A stretch of DNA of 64,000 bases from assembly GCA_035048815.1 (NCBI GenBank), contig JAUCBN010000017.1, positions 15,496,936 to 15,560,935 of the forward strand, read 5' to 3'. Origin of the DNA: Abelmoschus esculentus (taxonomy: Eukaryota > Streptophyta > Magnoliopsida > Malvales > Malvaceae). Position numbers and translations under genes: made by a program. Positions 1 to 11,254 of the stretch are shown one piece after another (within the stretch, counting starts at the first letter, position 1; each line of letters opens with the position of its first letter). Below the pieces are notes generated by a model. It was not told where the DNA came from. It made no database searches and saw nothing but the letters and a program-made list of their open reading frames with translations.

Positions 1-201
1 TTTATACATACATACCTTCTTCTTTTCGATCTTATTAGTACTCCAAAGCTTTTGTTTCAACCAAAAATATTGATGACTGTAAAGACTGTTCTATTTCTGT
101 AAAAGAAACGAGGTCTTGATTCTTACGATTGTGGCGGCCATAGATTATGGAAGACAGGTGTAGGGTAAAACACTGACTGACTTTGTCAGGATATGAACAA
201 T

Positions 202-244
202 ATACCGCAGAGGAAAGGAAAGACTAGACTAGCTGGTATTTAAG
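202..244 (+). promoter_or_regulatory. Pol III-type promoter of U3 copy a (USE + TATA)
   Basis: A degenerate upstream sequence element (ATACCGCAGAG, 202-212; plant consensus RTCCCACATCG) is followed after 24 nt by a TATA element (TATTTAAG, 237-244). A further 23 nt separates the TATA from the U3 start at 268. This spacing is the one known for plant snRNA/U3 genes transcribed by RNA polymerase III. The USE here is weaker than in copy b. Confidence 0.75.
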
Positions 245-267
245 TGAGAAGCATGAGTTGTTCGGTC

Positions 268-484
268 ACGACCTTACTTGAACAGGATCTGTTCTATAGA
301 CTCGTACCTCTGTATCCTTGAGTTCTAAGGAGACAGGATTCCAAGTCTGGTTGATGAAGCAAGGCTGTGTGATCAGAGCGTGATTACTGGTCGGGACTCC
401 CATCCATAGGCTCTTCCTAGGCCGCAGAGGATCGTTCTCAGCTTGCCTTGTCCTGCTGGGATGGTCACGCAGTTGTCTGACAGA
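268..484 (+). ncRNA. U3: U3 snoRNA gene, copy a
   Basis: U3 is the C/D-family snoRNA that pairs with pre-rRNA and 18S rRNA in the small-subunit processome for early 18S processing in the nucleolus. The 217-nt RNA starts ACGACCTTACTTGAACAGG and has the conserved GATCTGTTCTATAG 5' domain (GAC/A boxes), a TTGATGA box C' near the middle, the GAGCGTGAT box B region, and ends GTCTGACAGA (box D). A T7 run at 496-502 would terminate Pol III. It carries one change in the 5' domain (TATAGACTCG, where b, d and f have TATAGGCTCG) that it shares with copy e, its inverted twin at 42133-42349. Identification is from recognised U3 consensus; expression is unknown. Confidence 0.9.
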
Positions 485-1628
485 CTTACAATCCCTTTTT
501 TTAAGAAAAAACTTTAATCTAGTATTATGCAAACAGCTGCTGTTCATGCTTACTTTGTAGTTTGTCCCATCAGATACTACCTTTTTTTTCATTATTACTC
601 AGAAAGCTTGATGAACGTTAACAGATAAATATTGATGGAAGCTAAACATAAGAATTTAAATCATATAAAGTTAAACCAAAATCTTATTCATAAATTTAAC
701 ATCAATATTATTCGATTAATATATTATTTTTTCCGATAAGATTATCTTTAAACCAAAATCTTATTCATAAACTTACACGTGAAGAACATTAAGGTTTAGT
801 CTGTGACTTCCTACTGGCCTTTTGTTTTGAACCTTTTCCCTAAAAAGTTCCATTCTCATCTCAGAATTTGATTTTTCCTTTTGTTTTTCTGCTGTCAAAC
901 AAATCAGCCTGACATGTCCACTTTAGATGAGATTCAGCTTCTAGGAAATAATCTGAACTTGGACACCACAGCTTTGACTTATAAACTCTATTTTTTTTCC
1001 TATGAATTCCACGTTTTTGCCTAACCACGACATACTGATTCCTTGGCGGCGAACCACAGGATAATATGATACATATTTTGTGATGAAGATTAAATTTATA
1101 TTCTTGAACAATGAGTCAACGTTTCTCGTCTTAATTCTTATCATAAAATTTAAGGATACAAGTTATCTTACATTAGAATTTATCACATGCTATTATATTT
1201 TCAATGTTTAAAATAAATAAAAAAAACATTAATTATAAAAGATTTATGTATATTGTTAAAAATTAAGAATGTTTATAAATAAATATTATATTATAATATC
1301 TGTACATCGATTATTGGATCTCAATAAACACCCACCTTCGGCTGCTAATGAATTGTAAGACTTGGAAGGGGGTGGACCGAACTCAGTTCTGGTTTGGTTT
1401 GTTTTGGTCAAAATTCTAAGAGAGAAAGGGCTGAACCCAGCCATCTCAGCGTGGGTCCTTTCCCAACTTTGGACACAAAGCCTAACACTTGAAAGCTACT
1501 CAGATCAACTGTGGATAAGTTCACATCTCTCCTTTCCTGTTTCATTGTTTGGTAAGAGCTTCTAACACACAAAACAGGCACATGTCATCGTCACTTTAAC
1601 ACCTTCACAAACCTCATTCGAAACGATC
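485..1628 (+). other. Region between U3 copy a and the ACO1 TATA box
   Basis: No gene is recognised here. The stretch is the distal upstream region of ACO1 and appears base-for-base the same, wherever compared by eye, as the reverse complement of 40990-42132, upstream of ACO2. Short open frames at 941-1144 and 1362-1565 recur identically in the twin but resemble no protein. The interval presumably holds upstream regulatory sequence for ACO1, but no element can be named with confidence. Confidence 0.6.
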
Positions 1629-1636
1629 TATAAATA
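1629..1636 (+). promoter_or_regulatory. TATA box of ACO1
   Basis: TATAAATA lies about 95-100 bp upstream of the position homologous to the ACO start codon. The same element sits at 46427-46434 for ACO3 and at 40982-40989 for the displaced ACO2 promoter, which supports it as the shared core promoter. Confidence 0.7.
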
Positions 1637-1753
1637 CCCCACACCCCTATCCTCCATTCTGCACTAAACAAGTCTAAGCTTTTCCATAACATATAGTAAA
1701 AGAGGCATACTTGTGAGATTTCTAGGGAAGTGGCACAGTTTCCGGTGATCAAC

Positions 1754-2874
1754 ATGGAGAAACTGAATGGGGAGGAGAGAGCAGACACCATGGAAAAAAT
1801 CAAAGATGCATGTGAGAACTGGGGATTCTTTGAGGTATATATAAAAACCTAACAACTTCATACTCTACTTATAGATATTTATCCTTGAATCTGATAGTAT
1901 TTTGTTAATTATTTTTTTCAGATCCTGAACCATGGGATTCCCAATGATTTCATGGACACTGTTGAAGGGTTGACGAAAGAGCATTACAAGAAATGCATGG
2001 AGCAGAGGTTCAAGGAACTGGTGGTAAACAAAGCCTTGGAGGGTCTCCAGGCTGAGGTGACAGATATGGACTGGGAAAGTACGTTCCACTTGCGTCATCT
2101 CCCTCAATCAAACATAGCTGAAGTTCCTGATCTATCTGATGAATACAGGTATTTTCACAAATTTCATCAATCAAATCAAGTTCAAGCCATATATATGTAT
2201 ATATGTGTTGTTGAACTTGAATATATTCAATCAAATGAAATTGCAGGAAGGTGATGAAAGAATTTTCACTGAAACTGGAGAAACTGGCAGAAGAGCTGCT
2301 TGACTTGTTGTGTGAGAATCTGGGACTCGAAAAGGGATACCTTAAGAAAGCATTTTACGGTACCAAAGGTCCAACCTTTGGCACCAAAGTGGCAAACTAC
2401 CCACCCTGCCCAACCCCAGACAAAATCAAGGGTCTCAGAGCTCACACCGATGCCGGTGGCATCGTCTTGCTCCTCCAAGACCCCCAAGTGAGCGGCCTTC
2501 AGCTTCTTAAAGACGGTGAATGGGTGGATGTTCCCCCCTTGCGCCATTCCATTGTCATCAACCTCGGGGACCAGCTCGAGGTCATCACCAATGGCAAATA
2601 CAAGAGCGTGGAGCACAGAGTTGTTGCCCAAACCGACGGTGCTCGCATGTCCATAGCATCGTTCTACAACCCTGGCAGCGACGCCGTTATCTTCCCTGCC
2701 CCGGCCCTGCTGGAGAAAGAAACAGAAGATGGGAAGAAAAACATATTCCCCAAATATGTGTTTGAAGATTACATGACTCTATACGCTGGGATGAAATTCC
2801 AAGCCAAGGAACCTAGGTTCGAAGCCATGAAAGCCAGAGAAACAACTGCTCCCACTCCCACCGCAACAGCTTGA
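1754..2874 (+). CDS. ACO1: 1-aminocyclopropane-1-carboxylate oxidase, copy 1 (start codon lost)
   Basis: ACC oxidase converts ACC, O2 and ascorbate to ethylene, CO2 and cyanide in the last step of ethylene synthesis. It is a cytosolic Fe(II)/ascorbate oxygenase. Exons are (1730)1754-1834, 1922-2148 and 2247-2874, with GT-AG introns. The full frame from 1730 would give 319 codons, the family length. Fe ligands H177, D179 and H234 and the R244-x-S246 pair are all present (full-length numbering). The codon aligned with the ATG of the other two copies is GTG (1730-1732), and upstream in-frame sequence meets a TAA at 1697-1699 without an ATG. The first in-frame ATG is codon 9 (1754), which would drop the N-terminal FPVI strand. 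Exon 2, intron 2 and the start of exon 3 match ACO3, while intron 1, the C-terminal part and the 3' UTR match ACO2. The catalytic region looks intact, but output is doubtful. Confidence 0.85.
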
Positions 2875-3529
2875 GAATAAATTATGCCTCATCTGCTTTA
2901 CTTTGGCCTTGGAGTTGACCAGGAAATGGCTACCGTTAATCTATTTTAAGCGTGGTGTGTGGATTTATTTATTTTTAAATAAGTCAGAGTTGAATTCTGA
3001 TTTAATACTCTGTAGAATAAGCAACAATTTCTATTTCCACAATACTGTAATATTTTAAAAAGATCGTATAAATGAATTTTTCTTGTTGTGTGCAACTAAA
3101 AATACACTCTCCATGTACTTATTCCTTCCTTCTGCCTTGGAGTGTAGAATGTGAGGTAAGAAAAAAAGAAATCATATTGCAGCAGAAGAGTTTCAGGAAT
3201 TGAGTTCTTCCGATGCATTAGGTTCAGATTTCTCATATCCTCCAGATGCTTTCCCAGCCACATGTCTTCCAAAAGTTCCTCAACATTTATATAGAAGTAA
3301 GTAATACATATGAATTTCAGTTGTATATGTACAAACAGATACGCCTTTGTTGTTGGAAACCCTGTAATGTATCTCCGTGGTCTGTTTCTGTAAAAGAAAT
3401 TGATGTCTCGAATCTAAGCCAGATGTGGATCTTGTAATTGCAATGGATCCGAATTATTGTGTCGGACAGAGATTATGGAAGACAGATGTAGGTTAAAACA
3501 CTGACTGTTTCTGTCAGGACATGAACAAT

Positions 3530-3572
3530 ATCCCACGCGGGAAAGGAAAGACCAAACTAGCTGGTATTTAAG
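3530..3572 (+). promoter_or_regulatory. Pol III-type promoter of U3 copy b (USE + TATA)
   Basis: ATCCCACGCGG (3530-3540) is the best match in the window to the plant USE (RTCCCACATCG). It is followed by 24 nt, then TATTTAAG (3565-3572), then 23 nt to the RNA start at 3596. Confidence 0.85.
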
Positions 3573-3595
3573 TGAGAAGCATGAGTTGCTTAGTC

Positions 3596-3813
3596 ACGAC
3601 CTTACTTGAACAGGATCTGTTCTATAGGCTCGTACCTCTGTATCCTTGAGTTCTAAGGAGACAGGATTCCAAGTCTGGTTGATGAAGCAAAGACTGTGTG
3701 ATCAGAGCGTGATTACTGGTCGGGAGTTCCACTAGTTGGTTGTTCCCTGGCCGCAGAGGATCATACTCAGCTTGCCTTGTCCTGCTGGGATGGTCACGCA
3801 GTTGTCTGACAGA
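3596..3813 (+). ncRNA. U3: U3 snoRNA gene, copy b
   Basis: This 218-nt copy retains the ACGACCTTACTTGAACAGG start, the GATCTGTTCTATAGGCTCG 5' domain, the TTGATGA C' box, the GAGCGTGAT box and the terminal GTCTGACAGA. T-rich sequence (TTTTCCCCTTTT) follows about 18 nt downstream as a likely Pol III terminator. The apical stem sequence around 3725-3770 differs from the other copies. It lies about 720 bp downstream of ACO1 on the same strand and has the strongest USE, so it is a good candidate for an expressed copy. Confidence 0.9.
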
Positions 3814-3829
3814 CTTCTTAAACTTTCTT

Positions 3830-5070
3830 TTCCCCTTTTATTGCTCAGAAAGCTTTTATTTCAATACTGTTTAAAATTGTTATTTTATAGGGTGATCAAA
3901 CGTGTCTTTGTTTTTTCCCAGCCACCTTGAAATGTAAGAAATGACATGTCCATTATGTCGATTTGTCTGCTAAATGTGGAAGCTCAATGTATAATCTAAC
4001 CCTACTCCTTTTGTATGTGGGTGGTGACACTGACCATGCATGGCGAGAGAACCTTGTTGACTCGTATAGTTATAATCAAGATCTTTGAATAGTAATGGTA
4101 AGATTGGGAATGGTTATCAAAGAAATCATACTCGTTTCATAACAAACTTAATCTAATTATTTACATGGGATTCCAAGAGAGAACTGGGGTTTAACCGTTT
4201 GGAGCAATGGCGGATGGACAGCATATTTATCATCTAGCTTAAAATTTTATATTTTATATTTTATAATTTTTTTTGTGTTCACTATAAAATTTTATTGTAG
4301 CGTTGTAGGTACTATGTACTAAATTGTTTTGTAAATTGTAATTTGAAGATTTTTTATTCACTAGTGACAGAGTCAAGATTAAATTATAAGGGATAGATTG
4401 ATTAATTTCCCTTCCTTTGTTACGAATGATTGTACTCATTCTCAATGATATGGAAGGAAGCAAATGTTTTCATAAATCGACCACATCATAAAGATTTTAT
4501 ATACGTCCGTCTTTGTAAGTTATAACATAAGATATTATTTCTTGTTTTTTAAATAGATCTTAAATTATATACGTTCGAATAACTTATTTACCCCTTTTAA
4601 ATAAGCATTACTAACTTATTTATACCTATTTGATTACAATCGTAAAAATTAAATCATCTAATTTTTGGATCCATCGCTAACTTAAAGATTATATTTTTAT
4701 GTTGAGAAATTATAAATTCTGAACATAAATATAAAACGAATACAAAAAGTAAAAACAAAAACAAAGAATCCACGAAAGATACATCCAATATTCAATCTTT
4801 TTATTTCACTTTTTAAAGAGATCTGAATATCTGTGTGATGGGTGATAATACATGCAATAAGGAAAAGTGTGGACGTATTCCAGCACTTTGTCTAGGCCAG
4901 GATCCCTTTGTTGGCGATGTAGGAACGGTGAAGTTTCTTTCTTTCGTCTTTTGCAAAAGCCGTCGTGGTGGATCTTTGCATAGGATAAAGGAATAGATTT
5001 TATTTTCTGCACAAATGTAGAACAGATTCAATGCATCATCAAATTTCCTTACATCAAACCACGGAGGAAG
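3830..5070. other. AT-rich intergenic sequence, no gene recognised
   Basis: Nothing with convincing coding or RNA character was found. A less AT-rich patch at about 4806-5070 contains two overlapping minus-strand open frames (68-72 codons) that may be remnants of a gene, but no family is recognised. Confidence 0.4.
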
Positions 5071-5179
5071 ATAACTTAGAGATTATTTTATGGGCCGGTT
5101 GCACCACGTCATTCATTCATGATCCCTAACCACTAAAAAGTTGTTAAATAATTTTTATTTTTCATATCATTTTTTTTCT

Positions 5180-6520
5180 AATTAATCTCTATTTAACCAC
5201 CCCTCTTCACCACGTCATCCATGATCCCAATTAATCAGGACCGTTGATCTTAATTTTTTTCAAAGTGAATCATCACCTCTTTCCTACATGTACTTAGTGG
5301 GTGGGTAGTTATTAGTAGACCTGACAAACTTGATCCGAGAACCGAATCGATTTACTCGAACCGAAAATCAAACCGATCCGAACAAAATGATTCCAACGTG
5401 ATCCGAAAACCAAACCGAAACCAATCCGAATTCTAGAAGAACCGATATAGACCTGTAACCGATTTGACCCGTAACTGATTTGACCGGAATCGATTTTCAC
5501 CCGAACCGAAAGCAACTCGAAATTAGCTTGCTTAAAACCGATCTAAACCGAACATCAATATGATTTTAACCCAATAATGAGTCAAAGTGAATGAATAATT
5601 TATTTTTACTATTTTTTTTATTTTTTTACGATTTTAATCTGAATCCATGTATTTACAAAAAAATGTTTTTACTATTTTTTATTTTAACTCGATAATTGAG
5701 TCAAAGTGAATGAATAATTTATTTTAAACCCAAAATGAATATTTTTTTTATTTTAATCTGAATCCATGTATTTACAAAAATGAATAATTACTAATATTGT
5801 CTTTACTCGAATAAAAAATGAGGTAAAGAATTTCAAAACAATTCCAATACAAAATGTCATAATCCTTGAGTCATCCTATATCATTCTTCAAAATTTTGTG
5901 ACATTTCGAGATTAAATGATTATCCAACTTTAAAATCGAAACCTTTCTCTTTTATAGTTTTTCACGTAAATCTTGCACCGAAAATCTGATTCCCACCATT
6001 TTTCTTGTACTGATGTAAACAATTCTTTTAGGGAATAAAAATAATTATTGATACCGTTATCAAGTTGGCCCTTATATTTTTTCTCTTTTCACTTTTATCA
6101 TCAAACAAATAAAGAGATATATTTTTACAAGAATATATGATTAAATATATATAATATACACGATTAGATTCGTACTCAAGCCTAACTTAAACCAAATTAA
6201 CCCGAAAATTCAAAGATTGACCCGATCCGAATGACCTAACAAGGACCCGACCCGAATCATCGATCCAAACCGAACCAAATTATCATATAACCGAATTAAA
6301 ATTGAAACTGAAACTCGAATCGAACTGAACCGAATCTAAACCAATTGCAAAAAAAACACTGAAATGAACCGAACCGAAACAACCCAAACCGAAACTGAAC
6401 TGAACGACCCGTTTGTCACCTCTAGTTATTAGGTGGTTATTTAAAGATCAACAGTCGTAATTGCTTGGACCATGGATGACGTGGTGAACAAGGTTCACCT
6501 AATAATCTCTCCCCACTACC
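5180..6520. mobile_element. Second palindromic MITE, interrupted by a hAT-like element
   Basis: Left arm sequence (CACCACGTCATCCATGATCC at about 5210-5229) is inverted at about 6471-6492 (ACCATGGATGACGTGGTG), and the right end is AATAATCTCTCC. The same family is complete and uninterrupted at about 50298-50509, which shows the expected unbroken structure. It is nested inside the MITE spanning 5078-10520. Confidence 0.5.
5316..6424. mobile_element. Non-autonomous hAT-like element with 8-bp target duplication
   Basis: Imperfect terminal inverted repeats (TAGACCTGACAAAC at the left; the right end reads TAGAGGTGACAAAC in reverse) flank a 1109-bp body of degenerate ACCGAA-rich repeats. A perfect 8-bp target duplication GTTATTAG lies at 5308-5315 and 6425-6432. 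Eight-base duplications and this TIR style are typical of the hAT superfamily. No transposase frame is present. Relatives are at 52406-53351 and from 55006. Confidence 0.75.
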
Positions 6521-6614
6521 TATTTATATGGCAGTAAAAATATGAAGATTCACTCTTGAAAAAATGACATAGAAAATATAAAAAATATTTGACAATTTTT
6601 TAGTGGTTAGTGAC

Positions 6615-9600
6615 TGTGACACCCTCGCCCCGGGTTAGGAGACAGAGGTGTTGACCGGACATTTAAACTTGTAATTTAGACCAAACTTGAGTTTAATTCT
6701 GAAATGCTTCGGTAATTTGTAAGTTAATCCAAGACATTTAAATGTAATACTTACCAATTTTGGGACCAATTTAAATTATTTATTTATTTATTCAATTATT
6801 CGATTCGCTTCTCAATTTCTATATGATTATCAATTATAATCTCCATTGAACTTGTACTAATCCTTTAACCATATTTTATTCATTAATCATCACCCACATT
6901 GTCTTATTAATCAAGCTTATCTTTGATTTTTACGTTGAACCAATTTAGTTAGGGAGGTATCGATACCCCTATAGTGGTGGTATCAGAACCGATATCGAAC
7001 TGGGGTTTGATATTGGTCAAAGACATTGACTGTTTGACCTGTTGACTTTAGGGCAAGACATTCTGGTTCGAACCAAGCTTCGATACCTTTTTGTCACTAG
7101 AGGCCCTAGTACCAACCATGTATCGAACCGGACCTTCTTGTTGACTATGGATAAATAGCCTGGTTCGGTACCAGTATCGAACCAGGGGAACTTAAGGAGC
7201 TCACTACCAAGGGTGGTATCTCTAAAGGCTTTCATTCAATCTCATTTTACCCCTAGACCTTAAGGGACATTTCTAGCACACTAGGCATCTATGGCAACTT
7301 ACCTAGACCACTTACCAAGTCTAGATTCTTTAGTTCTAGACATTAATCAAGTCAATACTTATACAATTTCATTTTTCTCTATGGCAATCAAATTAACACC
7401 TCTTAGCTTAAATACATGCACACTTACCATATACATATGACAAGGACCACTATAGATACAATCCTATGCCATCTCTAAGCTTTAAAGGACCATTTTAACA
7501 TGTTTAGGCTTTAACTAACAACCTAACCATTGCATCTATTGTTCAATTCAATGCACATATCATTATCTAATTCAATTCTACTTTACCATGTCCATGGCCA
7601 TTAGTCAATCATACCTTAGCCTTATGACCTACATATTAGATCATATGGCTCATCATTTGCATATTAACACACAACACCCTAGCTAAGGTTCCATGAACAA
7701 TTCTCAACCATATCAAAAGCTAGCCAATGCATGATGTTGCCTTATGGCTTACAACCCAAGTCAATAAACAAGCCACATGCACATATATATACAAATCATG
7801 AGACATGCCCTCAATGCATAGTCTAAACAAAACATGCTCATTAATACCACCATAACTAGGAGTTAATCAAAATACAAATACCATACTCTAGTTTGCTTGA
7901 TGTCCTTGCTTGCAAACGAACTTAATCCCGATCTAGTTTCTCAATTCAAGGACCTGTTGTTTTGGGAAGGAGGAAACAAGAGAGTGTAAGTACTAAGAAG
8001 TGCTTAGTGAGACAGTCCTAGTCTAACCATATTAGACATAAAACATATAGCAATTAACATGCTTAATTCAATCATCATATCAAGATCATGACATTAAAGA
8101 TGGCATGCTTCAATTAAGCAAATGTATCAATTCATGGCATTAGTTCTTACAATGTACAAGTTCAACAATAACCAATATCATAGGCAACATGGTTTCATGC
8201 TTACATTTCTATCATACCTATCAATGTCATGTTCAATACGCTCAAGCTAGCATAGTATCAATGCACTTATCTCATTACTCATTTTCATTTCTCAAGTTCA
8301 ATATCCATTCACAACAAGGGCTACACTTAGCCTTATATTCATTTCCAATGTCAATAATAATTTCTCAATCGAGTGCTAATCATAGCAATAATTACATTCC
8401 AATACATGTACATACAATTTATATTTAACCTTTAATTTCTCATTTTAGTTTCGTGTATTGTCTTGGTATAGTAGAATTAAGTAAGCAGGTCAACAAGAGT
8501 GTTACGAAGACACTAAACAAGAGTACCACAAAGGCACTAACAAGAGTATCATAAAGATACTAACAAGAGATACTCATGGTATCTAACAATTGGTGACTAA
8601 CCACTAAATCACAGTACCCATAGTACCAATCAAGAGTACCGAAGTACTAAACAAGAGTGCTAAGTACTAAACAATGAGCTCAAGACCCTAGGCATGTCGT
8701 ACTACCTATGACCACTATAAACCATGGCTCAATAACATTTTAATATTCATTTGATTATTATTCAATTTACATAATCAAGTTCCTATTACCAAGAGCAAGT
8801 ATTCAATACATGCTAATACAAAGACAATAACCATGCTTGTATCATTTCATTTATAGCAATCCAATTCATATTATCAATGACAAGTACTCATAACATGTTA
8901 CTAATACATGTATATTACAATCGCAATAACACACATATCATGCTAACAAACCGATGTTCATATCATTACATTCATGCTTCATGCATGGTTTGCGTACCTG
9001 ACATTCGTAGTCACATGCCGTTACTTACCTTGGCATTTCCAAGCAATACATGTGTACTAAGCTAGCAATAATAATCTACCAATCAATCAAGTATCAAACA
9101 AGTTGTTTACATTTAATCTTCCTTCCCCTATTACCGTATATGTGATTAGTCAATTTACATGGTATATCAATGTCAATTAACGAAAGATAGTTACCCTAAG
9201 GTTTGCCACACTCACAAATTCTCCAAGCTATCAAGGGTTGTAGATCGCAACCCCTTTGCCTCGTTTCCTCGCTACGTCGAGCCTCTCTTGATCTTCAACT
9301 TCTTCTCTCGGGTTATCTAACAATCTATATACAATAGTTATGTATCAATACATTTTCAATCATCTATTTCAAGTGTTTTTAAGCCTAACAAATATAAACA
9401 TATGCATTTGTTCGTTACGGACAGTTTTGCTACCCTTTGGCGAAACGATCGTATCTCCTAGCTCCGATATCCGATTTTAGTCCATTTTACCTCGTTAGAA
9501 AGCTAGAAGAATCCTCTATAAGGATAAATTAATTCCAAATTTTAATTTCTATTCTATTAGCTCCAGATTTCATTCGAAACAGACCCGACCGGATTTCTGG

Positions 9601-10470
9601 GACTGCTCGGGTAGCCCTACGGAACAGCTTATATCTTTCTCTACCGGACTCGGATTAAGGTTCCGTAAATTTTAAATTAAACTAGGTATACATGAGTATC
9701 ATGGTTTAAAATTTCAGTTCCAAATTCCTTAAATCCAGACCTAGGGAAATTCTCAAAGTTGGCTACTTGGAATAACATTTCTAGGCTATTTTCGGCTAAC
9801 TTCTATTCTAAGTGTCCGAACTTAATCCGAACTTATTTTTACAATTTTACAGCCTCTCCTATATGAAATAAAAACCAATAATTTTCCATTTCATCAATCT
9901 AATCTCATGTAATTCTAACATTAGATCCATTAATACACATGGAACTCCTAAAATCCTAATTTCAAGTTCTCATGCTCATTCTCAATTAAACCCAAATAAA
10001 TGAAATCCCCAATTTAACATCAAGGCATCATGAAGGCATTTAAAATCTAAGAACTCAAGATTCTATTGCTTAGATTATAGAAAATGAAACTTACCAATGC
10101 CCTTAAGCTTGATTTTCTAGACCAAAACCAATCTCATGAAAAGCTTTCAAGCTTTCTTCCTAAGCTCCCATGGAGAACCTCTCTCTTCTTTTCTCTAGTA
10201 TTCACGTGAAATGGGGATGAAGAAGAGAAAAATTGGCTGATTTTGTTCCTCATTAAATGAGGGTGAAGTGACCAATTTGCCCCTCTAGCTATAACTAAAC
10301 TTAACTTATTACATGGGGTAATTTAGAGAATTTTTATAATTGTCATGCAATCTTCCTATTCCATTTTCAATTCAATTTGGTCCCTCACTTTTAACTTCAA
10401 TTAACACACGATTTAATTTTATAATTCATTCGAACCATTTTTTTACTAACTCGGTTTTTTGGGTGTTACA
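6615..10470. mobile_element. Probable solo LTR of a Ty3/gypsy-type element
   Basis: The 3856-bp segment begins TGTGACACCC and ends GGGTGTTACA (TG...CA termini with short inverted ends). It is flanked by near-identical 5-mers (GTGAC at 6610-6614, GGGAC at 10471-10475) and interrupts the right arm of a MITE. It has no gag/pol coding capacity and a base composition unlike the flanks, as expected of a long LTR left by LTR-LTR recombination. The TGTRACACCC end is common in plant gypsy elements. The superfamily is inferred, and a large non-autonomous element is the alternative. Confidence 0.6.
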
Positions 10471-10520
10471 GGGACCGTGAATGGCGTGGTAGAACCTGTC
10501 CATAAAATAATTTCTCCAAG

Positions 10521-11254
10521 TAGACAACAACAACAACAACCGTTGCTGTCTCATGTATATGTAAATATTTAAGAAAATCGGATAAAAAATTATTAAAATT
10601 ATTTTTTTAATAAACAGAACGGTATTATATTTTCATATCATGATTTAGACTTATATAAGAGGGGAATATGAACATCTTTAGCCACTAGATTAATTAATGG
10701 ATTTCAATAAACAAATCGGTTTTTGTATACCCATCGCATAGTAGGAACTATTTTTCATTGTAGTAACATCTGAAATCTAAAATTGTCTGTTCCAAGTTTG
10801 TTTTACATTTGTTGACGTTTTCTTGTGTGGACTAAGCTGAAAGATCGCTCGTAGAAAAAGAGACTGGACATTTATGCAAGAACAAGAGTTTAGGAGTTGA
10901 GGTTCGTAGTTACACGTAAAACAACTGCTTGCTTAATGTTTGATATGACATGGGCCAGCTTTTACCAAGGTTGCCGTCAGACAGGTAGCCAGGAGTTTGA
11001 CAATATGAATGACAAAAAAGATGACAAGAATACAGTTGTGGCAGTTCAGACAAGGTGATGAATTTGGTGGCTAGTCTGCAAGAGGTGGGGAGGGAGATCT
11101 CGACGCTGAATATCATAACGGGACATGGCTTCTACGTACTCCTTTTATTTCTATTCAGGGAACTCGTTACGTATTCCTAGTTATACGGATGCAGGCAGTG
11201 TAGCATTCTTCTTGGCAAAAAAGAAAGCAAAAGTTGTTCAATGGATGTAGTCCT
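10521..11254. other. Intergenic sequence downstream of the phosphatase gene
   Basis: No coding feature is recognised. The part near 11100-11254 is probably the 3' UTR and downstream flank of the minus-strand phosphatase gene that ends at 11255. Confidence 0.4.

Larger units (their letters stand above)
5078..10520. mobile_element. Palindromic MITE split by later insertions (outermost layer)
   Basis: The left arm (about 5078-5180; GAGATTATTTTATGG then CACCACGTCATTC) is the inverted counterpart of the right arm split between 6570-6614 and 10471-10520 (ending ATAAAATAATTTCTCC). Both arms carry the GTGGTTAG motif before the CACGTCA segment. Inside lie a second related MITE (about 5180-6520), a hAT-like element and a probable solo LTR. 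No transposase is encoded. Exact ends and target duplication were not resolved. Confidence 0.5.

Noticed and set aside
266..592. Open frame of 108 codons on the minus strand, repeated identically at 42025-42351
   Set aside because: It runs antisense through U3 copies a and e and recurs only because those regions are inverted duplicates. It has no protein similarity.
2266..2631. 121-codon frame antisense to ACO1, with counterparts at 33709-34131 and 45405-45770
   Set aside because: These are shadow frames opposite a GC-richer conserved exon. Their similarity to each other follows from ACO conservation.
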